A stretch of DNA of 64,000 bases. It comes from Silanimonas sp. Lineage in GTDB: Bacteria; Pseudomonadota; Gammaproteobacteria; Xanthomonadales; Xanthomonadaceae. A program made the position numbers and the translations under genes. The notes beneath the pieces are model-generated. The model was not told the DNA's origin. It saw nothing but the letters and a program-made list of their open reading frames with translations, and did no database searches. The stretch covers positions 142,828 to 206,827 of the forward strand of contig NZ_JAPZQK010000002.1 of the NCBI RefSeq assembly GCF_027530345.1, in the 5' to 3' direction. This document shows positions 32,081 through 40,701 of the stretch, in pieces (position 1 is the stretch's first letter; each line of letters opens with the position of its first letter).

Positions 32081-32974
32081 TCAATTCTGGCCCGGCACCG
32101 GACCCGGCTCACCGGCCGGGGGAGCAACGCCTTCCACCCGGGCATCGCCAGAGAAGCTTCGCAAGACGAGTCTACCCCCCTCGCCCACCGCGGCACCGGC
32201 AGCAACGCGCGGAGTCTCCGCCGCAGGAAGGCTAAGGTCACCGGTCGCCAACTGCGGCACGATGGCGCGAGGCCATACACCAACGACATCGACGCGGAGG
32301 TCACCCGAGAGGCTCTCGAGCACGACGTCGGCGCCCGACGCCGACCCGAGACGGAGCGTGATCGCCCCGGACACCGAGGTCGCGCGGACGCGCCGCGGAC
32401 GATCCAGCGCGAGCGTGGACGGCCCGCCCACCGCGTCGACGGCGACCGAGCCGATGGCTCCCTGCGCCACGACCTCGACCTCGCGGCCCTCCGCCCGGAC
32501 ATCGCCCGTGGGGCCCTCCAGCTGGAGGTCGAGCGCGCCGTCGACCCGGACGTCCGCAGCATCGAACGCACCGGCGATGCGGGCTCCCGACCCGCCGCGG
32601 ACCACGAGGCGCGGCGCTTCCGCACCCTGCAGGTCAAGCGACGCGCCACCAAGATGGATGACGAGGGGCGCCCCGGCCGGAACGGCAACGCGAAGCTCGG
32701 ACCGTCGCGGCGAGAGGCGTTCCGGGTCGTCGACAATGAGCACGCGGCGGTCCACTGTTTCGCGCCAAATCACGCGCTGGCCCGGCGCCAGCGTGGCCTC
32801 GAGGCCCACCTTCCCGGCCTCCCCGGGGCGCACCTCAAGCGAGCCGGCCTCCAAGCGCAGATGGAGCGCTTGGCCGGCGTCCAGGGGCCGCTCCTCCGCG
32901 ACGCGCACCACCGCGGCCTCGGCCGATAGGCCGAGAATGGCGAGGCAGGCGCTTGTCAGGACGTGGCAGCGCAT
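32081..32974 (-). CDS. Secreted DUF4097-like (adhesin-like beta-helix) protein
   Basis: 297 residues. Signal peptide (LTSACLAILGLSAEA) followed by a chain of short alternating strands with repeated Gly-Asp turns (GGASLDLQGA, VVRGGSGARIAG, DLQLEGPTGDVRAEG, TSVSGAITLRLGSASGADVVLESLSGDLRVDV), typical of DUF4097/putative adhesin proteins predicted to fold as a beta-helix. Start ATG 32974 lies 19 bases inside the 3' end of the upstream HDAC-like gene; a longer start at 32992 is possible. Function unknown; such proteins often sit at the envelope. Confidence 0.72.
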   Translation of the reverse strand: MRCHVLTSACLAILGLSAEAAVVRVAEERPLDAGQALHLRLEAGSLEVRPGEAGKVGLEATLAPGQRVIWRETVDRRVLIVDDPERLSPRRSELRVAVPAGAPLVIHLGGASLDLQGAEAPRLVVRGGSGARIAGAFDAADVRVDGALDLQLEGPTGDVRAEGREVEVVAQGAIGSVAVDAVGGPSTLALDRPRRVRATSVSGAITLRLGSASGADVVLESLSGDLRVDVVGVWPRAIVPQLATGDLSLPAAETPRVAAGAAVGEGGRLVLRSFSGDARVEGVAPPAGEPGPVPGQN

Positions 32975-33888
32975 GCGGCTATCGCAGCACACGCGGCGTG
33001 CGCTGCCAAGCGCACGGTCTCGGCATGGATGTCGACGATGTCGTCGACGTCCGGGGCATAGCCGCCGGCCATCGCGACCGACAGCGGCAGGCCGTGGCGA
33101 CGGCAGGTCTCGAGCACGGCACGGTCCCGCTGGGCGAGGCCGGCCTTGGTGAGCGCCAACTGGCCGAGCCGATCACCGACGAAGGGGTCGGCACCGGCGA
33201 GATAGAGCACCGCATCGGGGCGCGCGGCCTCGACGGCGCGCGGCAGGTGCGCGGCGAGCAGATCGAGGTAGCGCGCGTCGTCCGTGCCCGGCGGCAGCGG
33301 CACGTCGAGGTCGGAAGCCGGCTTGATCGCCGGGTAGTTCTTCGCGTCGTGCATCGAGAAGGCGAACAGCGTGTCGTCGCCCGCCACCAGCTCGGCCGTG
33401 CCGTTGCCATGGTGCACGTCGAGGTCGACGATCAGCAGCCTCCGCGCGAGGCCCTCGGCCTGCACGTGCCGCGCGGCCACGACCGCGTCGTTGAAGATGC
33501 AGTAGCCGCCGCCGCGGTCGAAGGCCGCATGGTGCGTACCGCCGGCGAGGTTCACAGCGATGCCGTCGCCGCGAAGCGCCGCATCGAGCGCCGCGATCGT
33601 GCCGCCGACGGTGCGTCGCGCACGCTTTGCCATCGCTTCGGACCACGGAAAGCCGATGCGCCGCTGCTCCTGCGGGCTCAAAGTGCCGCGCCGGACGCGC
33701 TCGATGTAGTCGGGGCAGTGGACGCGACGCAGCGCCTCATCACTGGCGGACACCGGCTCCTGCAGTGTCACGCCCCAGCGCTCGGCGTGATCGCGCACGC
33801 GCTCGTACAGGCGCCGGTACTTCGCCATCGGGAAGGCGTGGCCTTCCGGCAGCGGGAGCTCGAACGTGGGGCAGAAAAAAGCCTTCAT
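32956..33888 (-). CDS. HDAC-like deacetylase (class I/IV-like)
   Basis: 310 residues. Zn-dependent deacetylase superfamily, of a different subgroup from the gene at 6745-7665: N-terminal KAFFCPTFELPLPEGHAFPMAKY, catalytic GGTHHAAFDRGGGYC, zinc motif VDLDVHHGNGTAEL, second zinc Asp in LAGADPF, and AMAGGYAPD with the Tyr. All active residues are kept. The ALRRVHCPDYIERV and GLAQRD segments are typical of the compact HDAC11-like bacterial group. The C-terminus is Ala/Cys-rich (AACAAIAACAATS). It overlaps the downstream secreted protein gene. Substrate unknown. Confidence 0.86.
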   Translation of the reverse strand: MKAFFCPTFELPLPEGHAFPMAKYRRLYERVRDHAERWGVTLQEPVSASDEALRRVHCPDYIERVRRGTLSPQEQRRIGFPWSEAMAKRARRTVGGTIAALDAALRGDGIAVNLAGGTHHAAFDRGGGYCIFNDAVVAARHVQAEGLARRLLIVDLDVHHGNGTAELVAGDDTLFAFSMHDAKNYPAIKPASDLDVPLPPGTDDARYLDLLAAHLPRAVEAARPDAVLYLAGADPFVGDRLGQLALTKAGLAQRDRAVLETCRRHGLPLSVAMAGGYAPDVDDIVDIHAETVRLAAHAACAAIAACAATS

Positions 33889-33968
33889 CGCTGCAGCTTA
33901 AGCCGAAGCGATGAAGGCCTTGAGGAGGGCGGGCGATGCCGGGTTCCGGCACCACCGCGGCCGCCGGA

Positions 33969-35753
33969 TCAGGCCGCGGCTTTCTTGGCTTCCGCCTCGA
34001 GGGCGGCGGCCACCCGCTGGCGCTCGGCTTCCAGAGCCGCCGGAAGGCGCGGGCCGAATTCGGCGAGGTATTCGCCGATCGAGGCCATCTCGGCCTTCCA
34101 GCCGTCGCGGTCGTAGCCGAACAGCACCTCGCGGGCCTCGTCGCTGAGCTTCACGCCGTCGAGGTTCAGGTCCTCGCGCTTCGGGAACAGGCCCACCGGC
34201 GTCTCGATGGCCGCGGCCTTGCCCTCGCAGCGCTTGAGCATCCACTCGAGCACGCGCAGGTTGTCGCCGAAGCCCGGCCACAGGAACTTGCCATCGCTGC
34301 CCTTGCGGAACCAGTTGACGTGGAAGACCTTCGGCAGCTTGTCGGCCTTCGCACCGAAGCTGAGCCAGTGGCTGAAGTAGTCGGCGAAGTTGTAGCCGCA
34401 GAAGGGCTTCATCGCCATCGAGTCGCGGCGCACCACACCCACCGCGCCGGTCGCGGCGGCGGTGGTCTCCGAGGCCATGCCGGCGCCGACCAGCACGCCA
34501 TGCGTCCAGTCGCGGGCTTCGAACACCAGCGGCACCAGCGAGGCGCGACGGCCGCCGAAGACGATGGCCGAAATCGGCACGCCCTGCGGGTCTTCGGCCT
34601 TCGGCGAGTAAGACGGGCACTGCTTGGCCGACACGGTGAATCGCGCGTTCGCGTGCGCGGCGGGGCCCTTGGCGGCATCGAAGGGCTGACCCTTCCAATC
34701 CGTCACCGGCGTGCCGGTATCGAGGCCTTCCCACCAGGGCTGGTTGTCCTCGGTCACGCCGACATTGGTGAAGATGGCATCGCGGTCCAGCATGGCCAGC
34801 GCATTTGGGTTGCTCTTGGCACCCGTGCCCGGGGCCACGCCGAAATAGCCGGCCTCCGGGTTGATCGCGTAGAGGCGGCCATCAGCGCCGGGACGCATCC
34901 AGCAGATGTCGTCACCGACCGTCCAGACTTTCCAGCCCTTCTCGCGGTAGCCCTGCGGCGGGATCAGCATGGCGAGGTTGGTCTTGCCGCAGGCGCTCGG
35001 GAAGGCCGCGGCGACGTAGTGCGTTTCGCCCTGCGGGTTCTCGATGCCGACGATCAGCATGTGCTCGGCGAGCCAGCCCTCGGTGCGCGCCTGGTAGCTG
35101 GCGATGCGCAGCGCGTGGCACTTCTTGCCGAGCAGCGCATTGCCGCCGTAGCCCGAGCCGTAGCTCTTGATCGCCAGCTCTTCCGGGAAATGCATGATGA
35201 ACCGGCGATCCGGGTCGAGCTCGCCCGTCGAGTGCAGGCCGCGCACGAACGAGCCCTCGCGCTCGATGCGCGCCAGCGCCGCCGAACCCATGCGGGTCAT
35301 GATCCGCATGTTCGCCACGACGTACGGCGAGTCGGTGATCTCGACGCCACAGCGTGAGAGCGGCGAGTCGATCGGGCCCATGCAGTACGGGATGACGTAG
35401 AGCGTGCGGCCCTTCATGCAGCCGGCGAACAGCGCGTCCATCTTCGCGTGGCCGTCGGCAGGCGACATCCAGTGGTTGTTCGGGCCGGCGTCGTCCTTCT
35501 CGGAAGTGCAGACGAAGGTGAGGTGCTCGACGCGAGCCACGTCGCCCGGGTGCGAGCGGTGCAGCGTGCAGCCCGGGTGCGTTTCCGGATTCAGCGCATG
35601 CAGGGTGCCGTCGGCGAGCATCGCGGCCTTGAGCGCGGCGTCCTCGGCCTCGGAGCCATCGCACCAGTGGATGCGGTCGGGCGTAGTGAGGGCGGCGACG
35701 GACGCGACCCAGTCATTGAGGGCCGCGAAACGGCTCGGCGAGCTGCTGCTCAT
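33969..35753 (-). CDS. pckG: Phosphoenolpyruvate carboxykinase (GTP)
   Basis: 594 residues, the length of GTP-dependent PEPCK. Makes phosphoenolpyruvate from oxaloacetate, the first step of gluconeogenesis. The GTP/P-loop sits at SACGKTN near residue 255, with the metal site region in GGNALLGKK and NPEAGYFGVAPGTG. The N-terminus begins MSSSSPSRFAALNDW; ATG 35753 is chosen, since the frame open further upstream has no homology. It ends in an Ala/Lys-rich helix. A putative operator (GCATACGTATT) lies about 88 bases upstream, just past the stop of the XRE gene. GTP-type enzymes are less common than ATP-type in gammaproteobacteria. Confidence 0.96.
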   Translation of the reverse strand: MSSSSPSRFAALNDWVASVAALTTPDRIHWCDGSEAEDAALKAAMLADGTLHALNPETHPGCTLHRSHPGDVARVEHLTFVCTSEKDDAGPNNHWMSPADGHAKMDALFAGCMKGRTLYVIPYCMGPIDSPLSRCGVEITDSPYVVANMRIMTRMGSAALARIEREGSFVRGLHSTGELDPDRRFIMHFPEELAIKSYGSGYGGNALLGKKCHALRIASYQARTEGWLAEHMLIVGIENPQGETHYVAAAFPSACGKTNLAMLIPPQGYREKGWKVWTVGDDICWMRPGADGRLYAINPEAGYFGVAPGTGAKSNPNALAMLDRDAIFTNVGVTEDNQPWWEGLDTGTPVTDWKGQPFDAAKGPAAHANARFTVSAKQCPSYSPKAEDPQGVPISAIVFGGRRASLVPLVFEARDWTHGVLVGAGMASETTAAATGAVGVVRRDSMAMKPFCGYNFADYFSHWLSFGAKADKLPKVFHVNWFRKGSDGKFLWPGFGDNLRVLEWMLKRCEGKAAAIETPVGLFPKREDLNLDGVKLSDEAREVLFGYDRDGWKAEMASIGEYLAEFGPRLPAALEAERQRVAAALEAEAKKAAA

Positions 35754-35840
35754 CGGGAGAACTCCGGAAGGGAAATCGTCGGAGGCCGGGACCACTCCCG
35801 TGACGCCTGCCACCGGCCAGCGACCGGGACCCGCCTCAAT

Positions 35841-35851
35841 GCATACGTATT
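35841..35851. promoter_or_regulatory. GCATACGTATT element upstream of pckG, candidate shared operator
   Basis: This 11-mer, containing the palindrome ATACGTAT, recurs exactly at 37257-37267 in the TetR/hydrolase intergenic region. On the minus strand it overlaps TAGAAT (35854-35849), a fair -10 candidate for pckG. The match was seen by eye; I noticed no third copy in the window. Confidence 0.45.
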
Positions 35852-36610
35852 CTATAGCGTCGGGACGGGGTCCGCCGAGGCTTTCCGCAGGGGGTCGAAC
35901 AGGCCCAGGCTCCAGGGCCGCTGGGCCAGCACCAGGCTCACGCCGACCCGCTCGGAAGCGGGGAGGTGGGCGTCTTGCGCCAGCATGAGATCGAACTGAC
36001 CGGCGGCCTCCCGGAGCTTTTCGCGGATGGTCGCGGCCGAGCGCCGGGAGACCATGCCCGAGAGCAGCAGCAGGGTTTCCTCGCCACCGGCGAAGCGGCT
36101 CTTGAAGAACTCCGGCAGCAGGCGCTGCTGGAAGAAGCGCTGCATGGGGCCGTCGGTCCGCCAACGGAAGTTCCGGGCGGTCAGGACCCGGGCCCGGTTG
36201 CCCGGCAGCAGTTCGATGATGCCGAGACGGTCCAGCTTCACCAGCCGGCCGATCCAGTCCGGGAGGCTGATCTGGTAGTTCGCCAGCACCTCGTCCTGCG
36301 TCCAGCGGTTCACGGCCAGATACAGCGCCAGCATCAGTAGCGGGTCATCGACCAGGGCCTGCTCCTGCGCCTCGGACAACTCGGCCAAGGCCGGCCGGCG
36401 CTGCTCCGCTTCGGCGGCGAGTTCGGCGAGGCCCATGTCGAGCGCCTCGCAGATCTGCTCGAGGCGTTCGAGCCGGATCGACTGCTCGGAGAACATCCGC
36501 TTCACCGAAGCCTCGGACATGCCGATGCGCTCGGCGAGGTTCGCGTAGGTCAGCCCTTGCGCCTTCAGCACGCGCTTCAGGGCTTCGACGAGCTGGACGC
36601 GGAGGGTCAC
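35852..36610 (-). CDS. XRE-family transcriptional regulator with uncharacterised C-terminal domain
   Basis: 252 residues. Residues 6-65 are a helix-turn-helix of the XRE class (LVEALKRVLKAQGLTYANLAERIGMSEASVKRMF). The remaining 185 residues form a mixed alpha/beta region (LIMLALYLAV-like helix, DRLGIIELLPGNRARVLTARNF, FFQQRLLPEFFKSRF, LMLAQDAHLPASERVGVSLVLAQRPW) of no family I recognise, probably a sensor or oligomerisation domain. GTG start overlaps the tetR stop (GTGA), so the two regulators are made together. Its stop is directly against the candidate pckG operator. Confidence 0.82.
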   Translation of the reverse strand: MTLRVQLVEALKRVLKAQGLTYANLAERIGMSEASVKRMFSEQSIRLERLEQICEALDMGLAELAAEAEQRRPALAELSEAQEQALVDDPLLMLALYLAVNRWTQDEVLANYQISLPDWIGRLVKLDRLGIIELLPGNRARVLTARNFRWRTDGPMQRFFQQRLLPEFFKSRFAGGEETLLLLSGMVSRRSAATIREKLREAAGQFDLMLAQDAHLPASERVGVSLVLAQRPWSLGLFDPLRKASADPVPTL

Positions 36611-37185
36611 GGAATCAGCGCGTCCATCACGTGGGTGACGTAGGCCTCGAACTCATCGTGGTTCAAGCGCGGCTGGCCGAGCTGCAGGGACAGCTGGAGG
36701 AAGCCGACGTAGGCCGCGTAAGTGAGCCGCGCACGGTTGACGGCCTCGAGCCGCGGCATGCCGGCCTGGCGGAAGCTCGCTGCGAGGTAGTCCATGCGCC
36801 GCTGCGACACGCGCGCCAGCACCGGCTGCACGACCGGGTGGTCGAGGGCCTTCAGCAGCTCGCTGTAGATCTTGTGCGGCTTCAACTCGTGCGCAACGAG
36901 CTGGAACAGCGCCTTGAGGCGCTCGCGCGGCTCGGGGAAGGCCTCGAGCTTGCCGAAGACGGTCTCCTGTTCCATGGCTTCCCAGCGTTCGAGTGCCGCC
37001 GCTAGCAGCGCCTCGCGCGAGGGGAAATGCCAGTAGAAGCTGCCCTTCGTCACGCCAAGCCGGCGCGCCAGCGGTTCGACCGCCACCGCAGCCACGCCGT
37101 CGTCCGCGATGACGTCGAGGGCGGCGTTGGCCCAGTCTTCGGCGGAGAGACGCATCGGTCGTTCGGTCTTGGCGGCGGCGGGCAT
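36607..37185 (-). CDS. TetR-family regulator
   Basis: 192 residues. N-terminal helix-turn-helix (WANAALDVIADDGVAAVAVEPLARRLGVTKGSFYWHFPSREALL) followed by a helical ligand-binding domain (KPHKIYSELLKALDHPVVQPVLARVSQRRMDYLAASF). The exact start is uncertain: ATG 37185 is taken, ATG 37155 (just before the helix-turn-helix) and GTG 37209 are alternatives; none has a good Shine-Dalgarno. The gene is divergent from the hydrolase-fadE pair, the classic arrangement for a local TetR repressor sensing an acyl-CoA or related ligand. It forms an operon with the XRE regulator. Confidence 0.88.
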   Translation of the reverse strand: MPAAAKTERPMRLSAEDWANAALDVIADDGVAAVAVEPLARRLGVTKGSFYWHFPSREALLAAALERWEAMEQETVFGKLEAFPEPRERLKALFQLVAHELKPHKIYSELLKALDHPVVQPVLARVSQRRMDYLAASFRQAGMPRLEAVNRARLTYAAYVGFLQLSLQLGQPRLNHDEFEAYVTHVMDALIP

Positions 37186-37220
37186 GGGCAGCGGGCTGGC
37201 GGCGTTCACGGCAATGGAAG

Positions 37221-37238
37221 CGACACAATAATGTGTCG
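37221..37238. promoter_or_regulatory. 18-bp palindrome in the TetR promoter region
   Basis: CGACACA (37221-37227) and TGTGTCG (37232-37238) with a 4-base AT spacer, 36 bases before the TetR ATG at 37185. Its dyad and spacing suit a TetR dimer site or an RNA/regulator site in the 5' leader. Confidence 0.45.
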
Positions 37239-37252
37239 GACGCGCTTTCACC

Positions 37253-37295
37253 ATACGCATACGTATTGACAAGCGCGAAAACTGCCACCCATACT
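37253..37295 (+). promoter_or_regulatory. Promoter of the hydrolase-fadE unit with an overlapping operator; leaderless start predicted
   Basis: TTGACA (37266-37271) and CATACT (37290-37295) with an 18-base spacer. The -10 ends seven bases before the ATG at 37303, so transcription should begin at or next to the start codon; there is no Shine-Dalgarno. ATACGCATACGTAT (37253-37266) overlaps the -35 box, a place where bound protein would block polymerase; it contains the 11-mer shared with pckG. Confidence 0.6.
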
Positions 37296-37302
37296 CGGCC
37301 GT

Positions 37303-38199
37303 ATGGTTTCCATTGCACCCCTGCCCGCTTCCCTGGCCTCGTTCGAATGGACGGGTTCGGGCGGCCTGCCGCTGGCCGCCAGCGCAGCCGGTCCGCTGGG
37401 TGCGGACATCGGCGTGCTGTTCGCCCACGGCTTCGGCCAGACGCGACAGGCGTGGACGCGTTCGATGCTGGCGCTGGGCCAAGCCGGCATCGCCAGTGCG
37501 GCCTACGACATGCGCGGCCACGGCCAGTCCGGGCGCAACGTGCCGGAAGAACGCTACGGCGTCGAGCAGTTCATCGATGACGCCCTCGCCGTTCGCGCAA
37601 CGCTGACCCAGCCACCGGTGCTGGTTGGCGCCTCGATGGGCGGCCTCGTCGGCCTCGCCGCGCAGTCGCGCGGTGCTGGGTTCGCCGGCCTGGTGCTCGT
37701 CGACGTCACGCCGAAGTGGGAAATCGCCGGAATGCAGCGCATCCTCGCCTTCATGGGCGCGCATCCGGATGGCTTCGAAGACCATGAGCACGCGGCGAGC
37801 GAGATCGCGGCGTACCTGCCGCACCGCCGCGAGCGCAAATCCTCCGCCGACCTCGCCCACCTGCTCGTTCGCGGCGACGACGGCCGCCTGCGCTGGCACT
37901 GGGACCCGCGTCTGCTTCACGACCTCGCCGATTCCGCCAAGCATCAAGACGAACTCGCCGAGGCCGCCCGCGGCATCGACGTGCCGGTGCTGCTGGTGAG
38001 CGGCGGCCGCAGCGACCTCGTCTCGAAGGAGACCGTCGCGCATTTCCTCGACCTGGTGCCGCACGCCGAACACGTGCACCTGCCAGAGGCCACGCACATG
38101 GTGGCCGGCGACGACAACGACGCCTTCACCCGGGCCGTCATCGAATTCCTTTCTCCCCGCCCCCACGCGGGATCCTTCCAGACCCTCCGCGGAGCCTGA
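37303..38199 (+). CDS. Alpha/beta hydrolase
   Basis: 298 residues, no signal peptide. Catalytic Ser in GASMGG near residue 109, oxyanion region FAHGFGQTRQ, acid residue candidate in VSGGRSDLVS and His in EATHMVAG near the C-terminus. The family covers esterases, lipases, dehalogenases and acyl-CoA thioesterases. It precedes fadE by three bases, so a role in releasing or handling acyl substrates for beta-oxidation is plausible. ATG 37303 has no Shine-Dalgarno and is probably at the mRNA 5' end. Confidence 0.87.
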   Translation: MVSIAPLPASLASFEWTGSGGLPLAASAAGPLGADIGVLFAHGFGQTRQAWTRSMLALGQAGIASAAYDMRGHGQSGRNVPEERYGVEQFIDDALAVRATLTQPPVLVGASMGGLVGLAAQSRGAGFAGLVLVDVTPKWEIAGMQRILAFMGAHPDGFEDHEHAASEIAAYLPHRRERKSSADLAHLLVRGDDGRLRWHWDPRLLHDLADSAKHQDELAEAARGIDVPVLLVSGGRSDLVSKETVAHFLDLVPHAEHVHLPEATHMVAGDDNDAFTRAVIEFLSPRPHAGSFQTLRGA

Positions 38200-38202
38200 G
38201 CC

Positions 38203-40677
38203 ATGAGCGCTGTGTTGCCCTTCCTCGTCCTTCTGCTGGTGGTCGCCGTTGCGGCGTATCACCGCTGGTCGCTGGCGGTGTTCACCGCCGTCGCCGGCGC
38301 CGGCCTCGTGCTGGTCGGCCTCACCGGCGTGGCGCAGGTCGCGACCATCGTCGCCGGTTCGCTGCTGGCGGTCGTCGCGCTGCCGCTGCTGATCACGCCG
38401 ATCCGGCAGAACCTGATCACCGCGCCGCTGCTGAAGTTCTACACCAAGATCCTGCCGCCGCTCTCGGAGACCGAGAAGACCGCGCTGGAAGCCGGCACCG
38501 TCGGCTTCGAGGGCGAGCTGTTCTCCGGCGCGCCGAAGTGGGCCGACCTGCTCGCGCAGCCGAAGCCGACGCTCACCGCCGAAGAGCAGGCCTTCCTCGA
38601 CGGCCCGGTCGAAGAGGTCTGCAAGATGACCAACGACTGGGAAACCACGCACGTGCACGCGGACCTCGAGCCGCAGGTGTGGGACTACCTGAAGAAGAAC
38701 AAGTTCTTCGGGATGATCATCCCGAAGGAGTACGGCGGCCTCGGCTTCTCGGCGCTGGCCCACCACAAGGTCATCCAGAAGCTGGCCTCGATCTCGGCCA
38801 CGCTGAGCTCGACCGTCGGCGTGCCGAACTCGCTCGGCCCGGCGGAACTGCTGCTGCACTACGGCACTGAAGACCAGAAGCGCCACTACCTGCCGCGCCT
38901 CGCCGACGGCCGCGAGATCCCCTGCTTCGCGCTGACCGGCCCGACGGCGGGTTCCGACGCCACCTCGCTGCCGGACTTCGGCATCGTCTGCGAAGGCGAA
39001 TGGAACGGCGCCAAGGTGCTGGGGGTCAAGCTGACCTTCGACAAGCGCTACATCACGCTGGCGCCGGTGGCCACGGTGATCGGCCTCGCCTTCCGCCTCT
39101 ATGACCCGCAGAAGCTGCTGTCGGATGACGTCGATCGCGGCATCACGCTGGCGCTGATCCCGCGCGAGACGCCGGGCCTCGAGATCGGCCGCCGCCACTT
39201 CCCCCTCAACTGCACCTTCATGAATGGCCCCCTGCATGGCAAGGAGATGTTCCTGCCGCTCTCGCAGCTCATCGGCGGCGAGGACTACGTGGGCCAGGGC
39301 TGGCGCATGCTGGTGGAATGCCTGTCGGTGGGGCGCGCCATCACCCTGCCCTCGACCTCGAGCGGCGCGGCCAAGCTCGCCGCCGCGGCCACCGGTGCCT
39401 ACTCGCGCATCCGCAAGCAGTTCGGCCTGTCGATCGGCCGCTTCGAGGGCGTCGAAGAAGCGCTGGCCCGCATCGCCGGCAACACCTACGCCGTCGCGGC
39501 GCTGTCGCAGGCCACGGCCGCCGCGGTCGACCGTGGCGAGAAGCCGGCCGTGCCCTCGGCGATCGCCAAGTACCACGCCACCGAGATGGCCCGCGAAGTC
39601 GGCAAGGACGCGATGGACGTCCACGGCGGCAAGGGCGTGATCCTGGGGCCGTCGAACTACCTCGGCCGCGGCTGGCAGGCCGCCCCGATCTCGATCACGG
39701 TCGAAGGCGCGAACATCATGACGCGCTCGCTGATGATCTTCGGCCAAGGTGCGATCCGCTGCCATCCGTGGGTACTGAAGGAAATGCAGGCCGCGACGCA
39801 CCCCGACCCGGCCGTGCGCCTGCGCGAGTTCGACACCAACCTGTTCGGCCACATCGGCTTCGCGATCAGCAACGCCGTCCGCAGCCTGTGGATGGGCCTG
39901 ACGTTCGCCGCCTTTGGCAAGGCACCCGGCGACGACTACACGAAGCGCTTCTACCGCCGCCTCAACCGCTACTCCGCCAACCTCGCGCTGGTCGCCGACA
40001 CATCGATGCTGACGCTGGGCGGCAAGCTGAAGTTCAAGGAGAAGCTGTCGGGCCGCTTGGGCGACGTGCTCTCGCAGCTCTACATCGCCAGCGCGATGCT
40101 GAAGCGCTACGAGGACGAGGGCCGTCCGGCTTCCGAGCAGCCGCTGCTGGCCTGGGCGTTCCACGACAGCGTGTTCAAGATCGAGAACGCGCTCTCCGGC
40201 GCGCTGCGCAACTACCCGATCCGTCCGGTCGGCTGGCTGCTGTGGCTGCTGGTGTTCCCGTTCGGCCGTCGTGCGCAGGCCCCGAGCGACCGCCTCGGCC
40301 GTCGTGCCGCGGCGCTGCTGATGTCGCCGTCCGACGCCCGCGACCGCCTGGTCAGCGGCGTGTTCCTGACGCCCTGCGAGAACAACCCGGCTGGTCGCGT
40401 CAACGCCGCGCTGGCCAAGGTGATCCTCGCCGAGCCGGTGGAGCGCAAGTTCATGAAGGCGGTGAAGGGTGGCGAGATCGCCGCGCTGGATTACGCCGCG
40501 CAGCTGGCCGAGGCCGTGCAGAAGGGCCTGATCACCGGCGAAGAGCGCGCCCAGCTCGAAGAGCTGCGCCGCCTCACCTGGGACGCCATCAGCGTGGACG
40601 ATTTCGACCACGAGGACCTCGTCGCCGCATCGCTGTACCGCGGTGCGAAGTCCGGCGACACCCGCCGCGCGGCCTGA
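38203..40677 (+). CDS. fadE: Acyl-CoA dehydrogenase FadE
   Basis: 824 residues, the long FadE form (E. coli 814). First oxidation of fatty acyl-CoA in beta-oxidation. Two N-terminal membrane segments (residues 1-65), an acyl-CoA dehydrogenase core (about 85-520: MTNDWETTH, KEYGGLGFSALAHHKV, GPTAGSDATSLPD, DVHGGKGVILGPSNYLGRGWQ), and the FadE-specific C-terminal DUF1974 region to the end. Spacing of three bases from the hydrolase indicates co-translation. Regulation likely by the adjacent TetR protein (inference). Confidence 0.95.
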   Translation: MSAVLPFLVLLLVVAVAAYHRWSLAVFTAVAGAGLVLVGLTGVAQVATIVAGSLLAVVALPLLITPIRQNLITAPLLKFYTKILPPLSETEKTALEAGTVGFEGELFSGAPKWADLLAQPKPTLTAEEQAFLDGPVEEVCKMTNDWETTHVHADLEPQVWDYLKKNKFFGMIIPKEYGGLGFSALAHHKVIQKLASISATLSSTVGVPNSLGPAELLLHYGTEDQKRHYLPRLADGREIPCFALTGPTAGSDATSLPDFGIVCEGEWNGAKVLGVKLTFDKRYITLAPVATVIGLAFRLYDPQKLLSDDVDRGITLALIPRETPGLEIGRRHFPLNCTFMNGPLHGKEMFLPLSQLIGGEDYVGQGWRMLVECLSVGRAITLPSTSSGAAKLAAAATGAYSRIRKQFGLSIGRFEGVEEALARIAGNTYAVAALSQATAAAVDRGEKPAVPSAIAKYHATEMAREVGKDAMDVHGGKGVILGPSNYLGRGWQAAPISITVEGANIMTRSLMIFGQGAIRCHPWVLKEMQAATHPDPAVRLREFDTNLFGHIGFAISNAVRSLWMGLTFAAFGKAPGDDYTKRFYRRLNRYSANLALVADTSMLTLGGKLKFKEKLSGRLGDVLSQLYIASAMLKRYEDEGRPASEQPLLAWAFHDSVFKIENALSGALRNYPIRPVGWLLWLLVFPFGRRAQAPSDRLGRRAAALLMSPSDARDRLVSGVFLTPCENNPAGRVNAALAKVILAEPVERKFMKAVKGGEIAALDYAAQLAEAVQKGLITGEERAQLEELRRLTWDAISVDDFDHEDLVAASLYRGAKSGDTRRAA

Positions 40678-40701
40678 TCGCCTCGCGATGCGTCACCACG
40701 G

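Noticed and set aside
36607..40611. Very long open frame of 1334 codons on the minus strand
   Set aside because: Most of it is antisense to fadE and the hydrolase, a common effect of high GC; only its last 192 codons are the real TetR gene.
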